64,000 nt of DNA from Cynocephalus volans (GCF_027409185.1 NC_084462.1:26635577-26699576); one strand, 5' to 3'. Counted from the first letter of the stretch, positions 10,760-26,849 are shown. Notes: generated by a model from the letters alone, not told the origin. Program-made: numbers and translations.

Positions 10760-11235
10760 AGTGAAATCTCACATCATTTATTGAGGGTCAGCTATGCACC
10801 AGACCCTTGTGGGCATGGGCTGTGTGCAGACAGCTCTATGGGGGGAACGTGGGCATTGGGAAAAGGGCATGGACTTTAATCCATTTACTCCTTCAGCAGA
10901 TACTCAGAGCCCCTGCTCTGGGCCAGACTCTGTGGTGCCTCAGGGAACAAAAACCAAGTCCTGCCCTAAGGGAGGTGACATCCTGGGTGGGAGGTACACA
11001 GATTAAATAAATAAATACAGGTAAAACGGAATGACAGATGGTGAAACAGGCTGCAAGGAAACAAAAGCAGGGTTAGGAGGTGAGAGTTATGGCAGGTGGG
11101 GGCTGAGGCAGAAACTGTGGAACCCTGACAAGGTGACATATGAACGGAGCCCAAATGGATCAGGAGAGAGAGAACCATGGGACCACCTGAGAAAGTACTC
11201 CAGCAGCAGAGGGCTCAGCAGGTGCAAAGGCCCTG
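10760..11235 (+). repeat. Old mammalian interspersed repeat, family not assigned
   Basis: Reads 'atttattgagggtcagctatg', then phrases of the type 'aagtcctgccctaagggag', 'acaggtaaaacggaatgac' and 'cagcaggtgcaaaggccctg'. The same series occurs at 16275-16760 and 58850-59600, so it is a repeat. Confidence 0.55.
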
Positions 11236-11239
11236 GTTC

Positions 11240-11750
11240 TGTTGTTTGTTACTACATAACAAATGCCCCCCAAATTCTGAGGCTTAAAATGACAGCATTT
11301 TATCATCTCTCATGATGCTGGAGGTCGGCTGGGCTCAGCAGGGAGGTTCTTCAGCTCTGTATGGCATCAGCTGGGGGTGCTCATGCAGCTATGTCCAGCT
11401 GAGAGCTGGGATTCCCTCAAATGTTTGGGATGCCTGGATTACTGTGCCCCTTCTCCCCGCACCATGAGATCTTGCATCACACAGTGGTCCAGCCTCAGCT
11501 TTCTTATATGGCGGTGAGATCCCAAGAGGACAAAAATGGAAGTTGGCAGGCTTCTAAGGGCTAGGCCTAAAAGTTCTATGGCATCACTGCTGCTGCATGC
11601 GATAGCCAGAGCAAGCCACGGGCCAGCCCAGGAGCAGAGGGATGCCACTCTTGATGGGGGGGCCGCATGCACACAGGGATGGGTGGAACTGCCAGAACCT
11701 ATCCTTGGAACAAGCCACCATGGGCCCTGAGGAGGGAGCATTCTGGTGGT
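11240..11750 (-). repeat. Old LTR-type repeat, same class as 7600-8110
   Basis: Begins 'gttactacataacaaatgcc', then 'aggcttaaaatgacagcat' and 'cagctgagagctgggattcc'. A degraded copy in reverse orientation. Confidence 0.5.
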
Positions 11751-11964
11751 GGTGGATTTGGCTCAGGATTAATTAGGGAGCATGACAAGGGGCAGGACTT
11801 GAGGGCAGTGAGGTCAAGGGGCAGTGCAGATGGTGTGGGGCCATGCGAGTTATTGTCAGGGCTGTGGCCTTGACCATGAAGGAGATGGGAGTCACTGCAG
11901 GGTAGAGCAGAGGGAAGGCACAGCCTGTTGTGAGATTTAACAGGCTGTCCCGGCTGCTGCAGGG

Positions 11965-12375
11965 AGTGTAGGAGTCTCCCAGGGCTGCCAGAGCAGATGA
12001 CCACAAACTGGGTGGCTTGAAACAACAAAAATACATGGTTCTGGAGGCTGCAAGTCTGAAATTAGGTGTCAGCAGGGTCACGCTCCCTCCAAAGGCTCAA
12101 GGGAAAGATGCTTCTTGCCTCTTCTAGTTTCCAGTAGCTGCCGGCCACTCTCGGCATGACACGCATGACCACACTCTCTGAGTCTGCCTTCCCATGGTGT
12201 TCTCTCTGCCTGTCTGTCTCTGTGGCCAAATTTCTCTTTTCTTATAAGGACACCAGTCATACTGGTTTTAGAGGTCACCCTTATCCAATACAATCTCCTC
12301 TTAATGGCAAGGACACTATTTCCAAGTAAGGTCAGGGGGACACAACTTAAGGCAAGAGCTTTTGGGGTGCCCAGT
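11965..12375 (-). repeat. MLT1-type LTR, degraded
   Basis: Plus strand has 'ggctgccagagcagatgacc', 'ggcttgaaacaacaaaaata', 'cttataaggacaccagtc' and a terminal 'caagtaaggtcag' block. Reverse-orientation MaLR LTR. Confidence 0.65.
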
Positions 12376-13980
12376 GAGGAGGCTAATGCAGTTGCCCAAG
12401 TGAGAGACAGGAGTGGTGGCAGCAAGGACCCTCTCTGAATTCATTTTCCATCTTGGGGTTGGTCAGAAGTCCTTGTTTGGAAGAAGGGCTCCAGGATGTG
12501 AAGGTTTTCTGAAGTTCTGAGGCCCTCTGCACTGAGGCCTAAGCTGGTTACAGCAGTGCTGTCAGGGGACAGAGGGTGGAGTCCAAGTCCTGCCAGGCAC
12601 CCCAGCAGCCCCGCCCCTAACCCTGGGAGCAGCTGGGTGGCATGTTCGTGGGAGATACTGTCCACCAAGGCCCGACTCACACCCACCTCTCTGCTCTGCC
12701 CAGGGCTCCCCACTCCCTGCCGCTCACTCCCCCCAGCCATGGAAGGTCTTCCTAAACCCAGTCTGCCCCACCTCACTGGGACATCCTCTGCATGGCCCAG
12801 TTCCTCGGGGTGGCGTTCATACCTTGCTCCTACCTCACTCTCCTGAACCCCGCGTTGCACACCCCCCTGACCCCAGCCAGCTGAGCCCCTCAACAAACCT
12901 GCTGTGATGCCTGATTCTCTCCCTTCTTTTTCTGCACCCTATATAAAGGCTCCAGCTCACATGACACCTTCTCCAGGAAGTCCCCCTTATGCCCTCAGCA
13001 CCCAGGCTGGGCCAGGTGTCTCCCCTGGGCTCCCACCACTGCCTGTGTTGCCCCATCCCTTCTCCCCTGCACTGTACTTTTTATGCCGTATCCCATCTGA
13101 GTCCCCAGCTCTGGCCAGCAGAGGGCCCCATGCAGAAGAGGCCCCCAGACACCTGTGACCTGACCCTGCTCTCAGCTCTCCACCCCTCCTGCCCAGACCG
13201 TCCTCCCCAGCCTCCAGCCCTACGCCCCCTGCCCTGAGGGCCCTCCCACTGCCCCGGCACCTCGGATTTAGGGCTGGAACACGGATAGAGCTCCAGGCTC
13301 AGGTGTTGGGAGGGCAAAGGCTGGAGCAGGGGAGGGAGAGGCCAGGATGATTAATGGGACATTCCTCTCTGTCCCTCAGGGGGAAGCCAGGGAGAAGAAT
13401 GGTTGTCAAGGGCAACGCATTCTTTCTCCGTGGATAACTCTGGCTGCGTCACTGGAAGGGAGTGGGGTTTCAGGGAGGCTGGGACTGGAGTGGGAGCCGA
13501 AAGAGAGCCTAGAGATCTAGGTTGAACAGTCATTTTACAGAGGGAACCAGGCAGGGCTGCCTGGGGGGCTCACACAGCAAATGAGGCACAACGCAGGGAC
13601 CCTGCGCTCCTGCCTCACTCCCTGGGCTCTGTTGTCCCCAGGATTTAGGGACGGATGTCCAGGCTGGGACCAGTAAGGGGGATGAAGGGGAGGGGCAGGG
13701 CTGGGCATGGCTTCCAGCTTCTCCAGCTACCAGGGAGGGAGAAGGCAGCCCAGAGGCGAGGCCAGGGGCCAGGGCCAGAGACAGCCAGGCCCTGGCCTGC
13801 TGTCCCTGTTCATCCTGAAGGCCTCGGCCTGCTCTGTGCTGCCTCCAAGCCCTTGCATGCGCGGTGCCCCCCGCCCGGAAAGCCCTCGCCATCTCATTTG
13901 CTGTCTCCTTTGCCTGTTGGCTCTCCATTCAACGTGGTCTCCATCACTGACGCCGCACCAGGCACTCCACCTCCGTGGAC
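12376..13980. other. Intergenic GC-rich stretch with L2-like pieces
   Basis: Contains L2-like phrases near 12880-13080 ('gacaccttctccaggaagtc') and 13830-13950 ('cattcaacgtggtctccat'). Several 100-150 codon open frames exist on both strands but overlap one another and show no recognisable protein. Confidence 0.45.
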
Positions 13981-13984
13981 ACCG

Positions 13985-14340
13985 TAATGGAGGGTGTATT
14001 AGAACGCCACAGATGGAGAGGCTGCACATTTCAGCCAAGGAGTCGCAGGTCTGGTTTCTTCTGAGCCTCTGTCCCTGCCGCGGCTTGTGGAATGGCCACC
14101 CTCTTGCTGCCTCTTCACGTGGTCTTTCCTCTGTGCATGCATGTGCCTGGTGTCCTCGTGTCCTAATCTCTTCTTATAAGGACACCAGTCGGATTGGATT
14201 AGGGTCCACCCTGATGGCCTCATTTTAACTTAATCACCTCTTTAAAGTCCCTGCCTCCAAATAAAGTCACATTCTGAGGTGCTAGGGATTAGGGCTTCAA
14301 CATATGGATTTGAGAGAACACAACTCAGTCTGTGACAGTG
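13985..14340 (-). repeat. MLT1-type LTR, degraded
   Basis: Plus strand holds 'cttcttataaggacaccagtc', 'cctcattttaacttaatcac', 'gggcttcaacatatggattt' and an ending 'cagtctgtgacag'. Reverse-orientation MaLR LTR. The 5' third diverges from the consensus. Confidence 0.7.
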
Positions 14341-15689
14341 GGTAAGCCACCCCCATGCTCAGGACACTCTCTAAGGACAGGGACCGGATCTGAGCCTCTG
14401 CTTGGCCCATGGGGTCTTGGGCTGGGTCCAGGCCTGCTGTCTCCCCTGCAGTGGGTGCTGCAGGGGAGAGGCTGGGGTGGGCAGGCTGCACAGGCAGCAG
14501 TGGGGTGTGCCTCTCTGCTCCTGTTTCCTGCTGGCCCCTCCAAAGAAGGTGGTGCTGCCTTGCCCTCTGCCACAGGCTGGCAGGGATAGGAGGGACTCCA
14601 GGGAGGTGGTGGACTCGGGGGACAGGAGCTGGATCTGCCCACTCTGAGCTCCAGCTATGTCCCCCCATGGACAGTGGGGAGCTCTGCAGAGTGACCTGTG
14701 TCCCCAAGACTGGCAAGGGGGTGGGGGGCTGTGAAATGGAAGCAATGTATGGTCAAAGTGACAGCTTTGTTCCTAAAATTACAAAAAGAAAGCACCTCAA
14801 AGGAAAATGAAAACTATTTAATTGAGTATCTACGTATCAGACCCTTTCAATTACAATTACTGTTTTCATTGTACAGACAGGACCACCAAGGCTCATGGGT
14901 GGGGCAGGCAGGACAGGCCTAACGACTGGTCCCTAGAGAGGCCCTACCTGGAAGGCTGACAATCGCAAACCCAAGTGATGCTCTGCAGAACTGCCAGCAC
15001 TGGATTATGTTCTCTCGTTTAGTGGTACTTACAGAGAGCATGAAGGTGAGCTCATGCTCCCTTGAGCATGGTGCCTGGTGACCGGCCACTTTGCAGGGGC
15101 GATAGTTGGTGGCCATTCTTTCAGACTGCCAACTCTTTCAGCACTCTTCTTACAGCTGGAACATTGCTTTCCTGCCAGATGTATTCCCGGAGCAGGCTAT
15201 ACAATACCTTTGTGAGAATCGTAAAAAGGAATCTCTTCTCCAGGCAAACCTGGCCCCCTCACCCACACCCGGCACCCAGGTGCACAGCCCACCCATGGCA
15301 GGGACCTGAGCCTCTCTTCCCACTGCAGCAGCCAGAGTGCACAATTTCCCAGCCTGCCTTGCAGCCAGAGTGCCCCACCAGCCAATGCACCCAGGCCAGA
15401 CTAAAGACCCGCCAATGGACCTTGTCCACTCTGATCAGCCGCCATGCCCATCTTCCAGAGGTGGCAGGGCCAGGTGCTCCCACAGGGGACCCAGGGAATG
15501 CAGCTTTGTCTTGTGCTGGGATTTGGATGTGGTCTCCAGCCCTGGCTCTTGGAGCCTCCAGGAGTCCCCCAATCCTTTTCCACCTAACCAGGAAAATTGG
15601 TTCCCACTGTTTGCAGCTAAGAACACACTAGAGTAGGGGGTTCCTGGGCCCCCGTAGAGGCTAAGCCTCCTTGACAGTTGGCTTGGGAT

Positions 15690-16125
15690 AGTGAAAGAGA
15701 CCCCACTTTTACAAGAGACTGGACACTAGAATGCAGTTCTACTCAGTCAAAAATGATTAATGACTTAGCAAAGAGAGAGGACAGGCATGACAAAGCTGAG
15801 GCCAGACCTTCTGTGTCTTTTTCTCCAAAAATCATGCTCGGTGAAAGAAGGCAGTACAAAGGGCCACGTATTATATAGTTCCATTTCTAGAAATGTCCAG
15901 AACATGCTGATCCATAGAGACAGGAAGTAGATTAGTGGTTGCCAGGGGTTGGAGAGGAACGGGGCATAACAGCTGCATGGGTTAAAGTTCCTTCTTTGGG
16001 TGATTAGAATGTTCTACAGTTAATGGCAGTGATGTTTGCACAACTCTGTGAATAGATTAAAAACCATTGAACTGTACACTTTACACTGTATCTGAATTAC
16101 ATCTCGGTGAAGCTGAACTAGAAAA
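15690..16125 (+). repeat. L1 3' UTR fragment
   Basis: Reads 'gattagtggttgccaggggt', 'gcagtgatgtttgcacaact', 'aaaaccattgaactgtacac' and 'tgaattacatctcggtgaag', the typical old L1 3' end, plus strand. Confidence 0.75.
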
Positions 16126-16184
16126 ACAGAGTGTGAAGATGTATTTGCCTTTTATAAAAGGCATTCAGTCGACAAATGTTTATT

Positions 16185-16274
16185 TATTTGGTGGCTGGCC
16201 AGTAAAGGGATCTGAACCTGTGATCTTGATATTATAAGGTTGCACTCTAGCCAACTGAACTAACTGGCCAGCCC
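16185..16274 (-). repeat. Monomeric tRNA-Ile-like SINE (CYN type)
   Basis: Reads ggtggctggccagtaaaggg then ctgaactaactggccagcc. It is flanked by a 19-base duplication with two differences, cagtc(g/a)acaaat(g/a)tttatt, at 16166-16184 and 16275-16293. It sits at the edge of an older repeat. Confidence 0.9.
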
Positions 16275-16760
16275 CAGTCAACAAATATTTATTGAGCACC
16301 TACTGAGGGCTAGCTAGGTACTGTGCTAGTCTGGGGGCACTCTGGTGAGCAAAACCAGACACGGTCCCTGCCCTCCTGGAGTTTGCAGTCTAATTGGGGA
16401 GATGAAAAAGCTCACAGTTTTAAATATCTAATTACAAAGTGAAAAAACCAAAACAAAACAGAACAAAACAAAAACATAGTGTGGAGGAAGAGAACACAGC
16501 TTGAGGAGAGCTGAGAGGTCAGGGAGGGCTTCCCTGAAAGAGACATTGGAGCTGAGGAGTGGACTAGAGGAAGCAGAGCCAAGTGGAGGAGTGTTCTCCG
16601 TAGAGGGAAAAGCCAGTGCAAAGGCCCTGGGGCAGGAGGGGCTAATCAGGGTCTGTATGGCTGAAATACAGGGAGCAAGGGATGGATCATGGGGGCCTTG
16701 TGATTGAGATGATGAATCTAGATTCTGTTCTTGTAGCATGAATTCCCTGAAAGTTATGAG
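16275..16760 (+). repeat. Old mammalian interspersed repeat, second copy
   Basis: 'caacaaatatttattgagca', 'cacggtccctgccctcctgg', 'cagtgcaaaggccctggggc'. Same series as at 10760-11235 and 58850-59600. Confidence 0.55.
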
Positions 16761-18744
16761 CGGTGTGATGTGATAGGTTAAGAATATGGTCCTCTGGATG
16801 CTGGGAAGCGAACGGGTGTGGGAGTCAGGAACAGAAGTAAGGAGTCCAGCCAGAGGCCAGGGGCTGACATCCCAGCAGAGACCAAGGGGGGTGGCTCAGA
16901 GACACCAAGGAAGTGAAGTGAAGCCGAAGGAGAGAGAGGGAGGTGCTGCCGGCTGCCTGCCTCCACCTGCTGTCATCCTGATTCCTTTGATTTTTGGCCT
17001 GATGAATCACTTGTGAGTCATCGCCCCCACAATCATTGCTGTTTTTCCTTTTTAACAATGAACTTGTTTTTCACCACTGATCCATTATGCTACAGGCCAA
17101 TGATTTTCATGGTGCTTCCCCAAATACAATCCTGGGGAAAATTCAAAACGTCATTTCATTTAATAACAGATTCTTCACAATGCGGTTCTCACTATGCACT
17201 CTGCTCAAGGCTGTCACGAGCTGGCCCATGGAGGGCTGGGATCTGGCTGATGACCCTCTGGCATGTGACCCTGGGGCAGGATGCCCTGGCACGACTCCCC
17301 AGGGCCCAGCATGACAATTCCTATACTGGGCAGTGATCCTAGATTCTGTGACACCTTTGCATGGTTGCAGGCACAGCCTGGGGCACTACACCCACAGCCA
17401 GGCGGGCTCACAGGGTGGCCTCCAGCTTGTCAACATTCTTGTGGAACTCACTGGCTGTCCCCAGAACCCATTTCTGGGGATCCGCTATAAAGCAAGCAGC
17501 GGGGGCATATCCACTTTCGGAGCACAGAGGCCTCTATTCTGCATTCACACCCACGTCTGCTTCAGAAACCCAGGCACGGCCTCCACACTCCAGCTCATCT
17601 CCCAATTCCTGGGGCCACTTCTGAATATTTCTGGAATCCAGCCCTTCCTCTCCAACCCCCTAGGTCTGCCCTGGTTCAGGCCTGGTTCCTCCCAGCCCCT
17701 GTCTCTGCTGCCACCTCCTGGCCACCGTCCGTGCCGCTACAGGCGGGACCTCTTACACCTGGTCTCTCTGAGTAGTTCACTCTCCTTCCTTCCCCTCTAC
17801 TTGACTAACTTCACTCGCCCTTCAAGACTCGGCTTGGAAATCACCCCTAGGAAGCCCCTTTACCCTCAGGTAGGTCAGTAGCCACACCCACAGTGCCGCA
17901 GTGTCTGTTTAGAGGCTGTGTCCATGGCCAAGCCCCAGGGGGCCCCAAGGTGTGACAGCAGCTCCTCAGGGGGCTCAGGAGGCTGTTCAGAAGGGAGGGG
18001 CAGCCGTGGGCAGACACAGGAAGTCACAGGAGGCCCCTTGGACATGCAAAAGTCTGTGGCAATTCCTGTCCTAGCTGCTCCTTGGGCCCCGGGAAGTCCT
18101 GTTCATGTTTTCACTCAGCAAACACTGGTGACCCCTCTTCCTCCCTGTCATACCCGTCCTGGGCCAGTCCCCTAGCTGGGAGTCCCAGGCCTGGACCGGA
18201 GAGTGTGAGCCAGGCTCTGCTGGGGTAGCTGATGGGAGAAGCCGGGGGAGTTTAACCCTCTCCCAATTCCAAGAGGCTGAGAGGGACCCAGCATCCACAG
18301 TAATGGAATTTAGAAGTGGCTGCCCAAAGGGGCTGGCTTCCACGGCCAGATGTCGCCCAGGACACCGGCACTTGACTCAATCTGCTTCTTTCTACACCTG
18401 GAGGGGCTCCTATGGCAGGATGGGGGAGAGGCCTCCAGTGACCAGGGGTTTGCGGGCTTCAAAGTAAAGACTTTCCCGGAAGCGGCTGCTGGAGGGGGCG
18501 CCGCTGAATCCACATTCACACCGGCTTCCTGGCCCGGGGGCTGTCCAGAGATGGGGACACCCCAAAGTACAGGTAGGGACAAGCCCAGCAGCCCTGGGCT
18601 GGGCTCCCCGCGTGGATGCTCCTTCCCAGAGCCAGCGTAGGCACCACTCGGCCACGGTGGGGGACCCAGACCACATTTATTCACCTCCAAAGAGGGCGAG
18701 CAACCTGCAGGGAGCCACGGTCACACCAGAAATTAGCCAGGGGG
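16761..18744. other. Intergenic, no gene seen
   Basis: Mixed sequence with an L2-like segment around 17640-17880. A GC-rich part near 18470-18560 has scattered CpG. No convincing exon pair. Confidence 0.4.
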
Positions 18745-18885
18745 GGCCGAGCCCGTGGCGCACTCGGTAGAGTGCTGCGCTGGGAGCGCGGCGACGCTCC
18801 CGCCGTGGGTTCGGATCCTATATAAGGATGACCAGTGCACTCACTGGCTGAGTGCCGGTCACGAAAAAAAAAAAAAAAAAAAAAA
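18745..18885 (+). repeat. Shortened tRNA-derived SINE ('gtggcgcactcgg' type)
   Basis: Starts gggccgagcccgtggcgcac, with B-box-like gggttcggatcctatata and ending gctgagtgccggtcacg plus an A-tail. It has a perfect duplication, agaaattagccaggggg, at 18728-18744 and 18886-18902. Confidence 0.95.
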
Positions 18886-19079
18886 AGAAATTAGCCAGGG
18901 GGACAGGAGTACTTGGCAACGGACAGAGTGTGGTGGGCAAGTCATTCGGCCTCGGTTTCTCCATCTAGAAAACCTTGTGGCTATGCGGATTGGATGGCAC
19001 ACAGTAGGCCTTCAGGGGACAGCGTGACTGTTCATCCCTCTGGCTTGTCCGAGGCAGTCCTGAAGCCCAGACCTGCACA

Positions 19080-19262
19080 GACCCCCCGAGTGGCAGCGGC
19101 TCCCTTTATCAGGCCGCCTGCCGGGAGCTTGGCCGGTGCTGCGAATAGGAGCGCGCACGCGCGCGGGCCATTCGGCTGCCTGGCTGCGGTGCACCGGCGC
19201 CCCCGTGTGGCGGCAGTGGGAACCACCGGCCTTGCGGACGGATGGACGCTTGGGAGTCTGGA
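19080..19262. promoter_or_regulatory. CpG-dense patch, function unknown
   Basis: About 22 CpG dinucleotides in 180 bases by hand count, including a run of six in cgcgcacgcgcgcg, in otherwise CpG-poor intergenic DNA. It lies about 0.8 kb below (3' of) the UPK3B stop codon. It could be an unannotated promoter, a distal element, or a GC-rich relic. No TATA and no obvious first exon with a strong donor was found. Confidence 0.4.
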
Positions 19263-20095
19263 GCGTGTCCTTCCTAGTGATGGGGGCCGGTGGACCTCAG
19301 AGAGCCCACTGGGGTGAGTGTCTGAGGGAGTGTCAGCTCGAGGACATGTGACAGTCTGAGGGTGTGAAAGCCCCCTAACAAGAACAGGTCCATCTGGAAC
19401 ACGTGGTCACCTGAAATGCAGAGCAGTGAGCTCCCCGAGGTTAGTACAAGTTCTGACTAACACTGTGCGTGGCATACAGCAGGTGCTCAGTAAATGCTTG
19501 TGGAGTGAGTGGATAAGTTCATGAGCCATCTGTATGTGCATGGGGTTGGAAGCGGTGGCCAGAATCCGTAGCCAAATGCTCATAATGTGCAGCTACACTG
19601 ACCGGGCCAGTGAGTCCCACCCTTAGAAAGGGCCCACTCCCAGGGACAGTAGAGATGCCTCTAAAGGCCCGAATCCAACCCCAGTCACTCGTCGGTGGGA
19701 CAGAGGGGCAGAGGGTGGCTCAGGCCTCATGTATCCCCTGAAGGTCCTCGGCAGGCCTCCTCCTGGGGTCTGGAAGCTTCCGGTCAGGGCGACCTGTCCA
19801 CCCTGCCTCCTGCCTCAGAGGAGGTCAGGCAGAACAGAGTTAGGGATGGGGGTGGGGGCTAAATGCCCAGCCTGACCACGGACCTCCCCCAAAGTCTCCC
19901 AAATGTGACCTGCAGGTGCCTGGAGAGGAATGGAAGCTGGGGCTGCTCGTGGTGGGATCGCAGACAGGGTGGGGGGGTGTGATGGGGAAGAGGCAAGGAA
20001 CCCCGAGAAGGCCTGTGGGTGCAGGCGCTGGGCTTGAGCACTGTGCACTTGCTCCCTGTCCCCTGCCGCCCCAGGCCCCCGCCACATGGGCTAGG
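19263..20095. other. UPK3B: 3' flank of UPK3B
   Basis: The UPK3B 3' UTR must begin at 20095 and run to lower coordinates. I find no AATAAA (tttatt on the plus strand) close by, so the end of the transcript cannot be placed. Confidence 0.4.
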
Positions 20096-23725
<3,630 letters not shown>

Positions 23726-24349
23726 GCCAGCCACCGAGCACCCCAGTCACGCGGAGGCTGAGGTGCTGGTCTGGCTGCCTCCTGCTGCACCCCACCCCTA
23801 ACACCTTGAGCCTGGAGGAGCTGGTTCCTCAGCCTGCCGGGCTGGCCTAGGGCTGGAAAGACCTGAAAATACCAAGGCGTGCACACCTACCCCTCCCGGC
23901 AGCCAGCCCACCACAGGGAGGGCTCTGTGCCAGACCCCACCTCTGGGGCTGAGGGATGGGGGCCACTGCCCCCAGATGCTGGCCAGGCCACTTGAGTCCA
24001 ACATCTGGATTGGGCCCCACCCAGCCTCCCAGCCCTGGGGAGGACAGCGCAGCCTCTGGAAATGGGCTTAGGGCCACGTGCCTGAGATTCCTACACCCCA
24101 GGTGCCAGGAGTCTTTCTCTGGCCTTCCAACCCCACCCAGGGAGTGGGAGTGGGGAGCAGAGAGCAGGACAGCCCAAATCTGCCGAACCCCAGCCCCATC
24201 ACAGCCCCCTGGCCCTGCTGCTCTCTGTGCCCCATCCCCCATGAGGCCATATCCTCCCTAGCTTGCGGTCTCCTCCTTAGTTCCCTTGTCCAAAGGAAGA
24301 CCTGGGACTCCCTTGACAGCTGACAAACCCTCCACTTACATTACTCCCT
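23726..24349. other. UPK3B upstream region
   Basis: GC-rich unique sequence that should contain the UPK3B 5' UTR and promoter. No TATA box or CpG island is clear. Confidence 0.4.
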
Positions 24350-25245
24350 TTGGTTCTCACTCTATATACATCATTTTTTGATTCACATACCATAAAATTC
24401 ACAGCTCAGTGGTTTTCAGTATAGTCAGGAGGTTGCACAGGTTCTGATTCTAGAAACTTTCCATCTCCCCAAAAAGAAATACTGTACCCATGAAAGTGAC
24501 TCCCCATCCCTCTCCCCTAGCAACTACGAATCTACTTTCTGTCTCCATGGATTTGCCTGTAAAGGACGCCTCATAGAAATGGAATCACGCAGCATGTAGC
24601 TTTCCACGTCTGACTTTTTTGACTTGGCACAGTTTACAGTCTGTCTGTTTTGTGGCATGCGTCAGGGCTTCCCTCCTCTTCAGGACCAAGCAATATTCCA
24701 TCATATGGATGGGCCACATTTTGCTTATTGATTCAACGGATGGCTACTGGGGTTGTTTTCACTCTTTAGCTATTAGGAATAACGTTGCCATAGACACTGT
24801 GTACAGGCTTTTGTCTGGACATATTCTCAGTCCCCTTGGGTGCGTACCTAGGAGTGGGATTGCTGAGTCATAAGGCAAATGTGCTTTTCCCCCATCTTCC
24901 AAAACGGCTGCATTTCACATTCCCACCAGCAGTGGATGAGGGTCCAGTTTCCCCACATCCTCTCCAGCACTGGTTATTTTGTTTGATCACAGCCATCCTG
25001 CTGGGTGTGAGGTGGTGTTTCATGGTTTTGATTTGCATTTTCCTAATGACTAAAGACACTGAGCATCTTTTCATGTGCTTGTTGGCCATTTGTGTATCTT
25101 CCTTGAAGAAATGTCTGTCAAGTCCTTTGCTCATTTTTTAATTGGGCTCTTTTTGTTGTTGAGTTCTAAGACTTCTTAATATATTCTGGATACTAGACCC
25201 TTATCAGGAATGTGATTTGCAAATATTTTTTCCTGACCTGATTCT
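24350..25245 (-). repeat. L1 fragment covering end of ORF2 and 3' UTR
   Basis: The minus strand at 25134-24868 translates to an L1 ORF2p C-terminus ([15 protein letters not shown], then [16 protein letters not shown]). The rest (24350-24860) is antisense of the L1 3' region ('caatattccatcatatggat', 'ggagtgggattgctgagtca'). 5'-truncated, with damaged frames, inactive. Confidence 0.85.
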
Positions 25246-25429
25246 GTCTCCTCTCATGGGAAGCACACAGACTCTTGGGGGAGCCAAGAGGCAGCAGCAA
25301 TCAGGCGGTGGCCCCAACTATGCTCTGAGGCAGTGTGAACAAGTAAAGCAAGTCTCAAATGGGGTACATACAGGTTTGGGGCGTAACCAAGCTGGGGTTC
25401 TCTATTGAAGCCTTACAGCCCTTTTCCCA

Positions 25430-25600
25430 GGACCAACTTATCCATAAGGCACTGTGCTTTGGGCCCACAATACTTTTAGGGGCCCATTAAAATGTTTTCA
25501 TTTCTTTTAAAATCAGAAAAAAAATGACCTTTTTGATGGAAGAAAATAATGTATTTATTTTTTTACCAACGTGTTGCAAAATAGAATTTTTTTTTAACAG
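25430..25600. repeat. AT-rich old repeat, unassigned
   Basis: 'cttatccataaggcactgtg', 'gggcccattaaaatgttttc', then T/A runs. It looks like retroposed sequence, but no family was recognised. Confidence 0.35.
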
Positions 25601-25784
25601 AGAAAGGGGCTCACAAAGATAAAAGTGCCTCTGGCCCATAACAGTGATAATATGGCCCTGCTTGTCCCTCCTGCCGCAGGCCAGAACTTCTGCCAGGCAG
25701 GCAGCAAGGTCTTGACGAGGGTATTCGATCCTCTTTTGAAGAAGGCCAAGAAGAATTGGAACTTTGAGGATGGCACAGACCAAC

Positions 25785-25960
25785 CCTAGCTGGACTGCAG
25801 CCCCAGCCCTATCACCTAACCAGCCTAGGGCCTAGAGCCAGTCACTGCACCTTTGAGCCTCACTTTCCTCATCTGTAAAATGGAGACAGCAGCACTCGCA
25901 CTACGTGGACACCGTCTGGTAAACCAGAACCCTGGGGAAATCAATGTAAGGGGCTGCTCT
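25785..25960 (+). repeat. MIR fragment
   Basis: 'cctcactttcctcatctgta' and 'aaatggagacagcagcactc' match the MIR core, plus strand. Confidence 0.75.
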
Positions 25961-26212
25961 GGACTGACAGGCTCCGGCACAGAGCTGGTGGACTGAGCAC
26001 TGCAAGGACTAGGCAGCAGCATTGGGAAGCACTGTGGGCTCCCGGCCATCACCTCAGCCTGGTTCTTCCTTTACCAAGTGGGGGCTGAATGTGCAGCACA
26101 TAGGATCCCTTTCTGCTCTGATGCAGCAGGACATGTGTGCCGCCTCCACACGCACACGTGTCCCTCCCTCACCGCAAACACGCCAGGGCCTGCTGACTTT
26201 GGCTGTAGAGCA

Positions 26213-26218
26213 TTTATT
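26213..26218 (-). terminator. DTX2: DTX2 poly(A) signal
   Basis: AATAAA on the minus strand (tttatt on plus), about 400 bases after the DTX2 stop codon. The cleavage site is expected near 26190-26200. No stronger signal lies between it and the stop. Confidence 0.75.
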
Positions 26219-26621
26219 GCAAACAAAATCTGAGGTATGAGAAGCTGACCCAGAGCCCACGGCTGCCCTGGCTGGGGTGGAGCAGTCTTCACTCACCCCA
26301 CACCAGGCCCTGGACACTGAGGGCCCAAAGCAGCCCTGTGGAGGACAGAAGGGCCCCGTGCACTGAGGTAGCTGCATCGTAAGCCCCCACAGGTACAACT
26401 CCCCAGGGTTGCCCAACTCCCAGGCATATCCATGCCTGGAGGGGAGGAGGAAGCAGGGAAAGGCAGGCAGGAGAAGCCCCAGCCTCTGGTGGAATGCACT
26501 GACAAACACCCCAGCCTCTCCGGAAAGGCACCTTCTTGCCTGCCTGACCACCCCAGTGGTACCCCTGCCAGCGATGGGGGAATGAGGTGGCTGCAGAGGC
26601 AAGTGTGGCGAGGCTGGCAGG

Positions 26622-26849
26622 TCACTGCTGCTCCAGGCAATCCTCTGTCACCCCCTGGGCAGCCAGCTCAGCCAGCACATTCTGCAGGTAGTTGGGGTCA
26701 GGGTAGCCGTGGCCAGTCACATTGCGGTCCATCTCTGTCTTGTGGTGGATCTCATTCCACACCACAGTGTCAGTCTCACCCGTGGTGCTGGAGGTCCCAA
26801 CTGTGAAGATAAGTCGCCTCTTCCAGGCCACCTTCAGGAGCTCCAGGAC
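26622..26849 (-). CDS. DTX2: DTX2 last coding exon (DTC end, stop)
   Basis: 228 bases to the TGA at 26624-26622. Acceptor CTCGGCAG. It encodes [18 protein letters not shown], the [11 protein letters not shown] segment of the DTC fold and the terminus TEDCLEQQ. The 3' UTR continues to about 26200. Confidence 0.96.
   Translation of the reverse strand, partial: VLELLKVAWKRRLIFTVGTSSTTGETDTVVWNEIHHKTEMDRNVTGHGYPDPNYLQNVLAELAAQGVTEDCLEQQ

Noticed and set aside
12441-12896. 151-residue minus-strand frame in the intergenic spacer
   Set aside because: Overlaps an open frame on the other strand; Gly/Arg-rich and partly within L2-like sequence.
24868-25134. 88-residue minus-strand frame that looks like a conserved protein
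   Set aside because: It is the end of a dead L1 ORF2, not a host gene.
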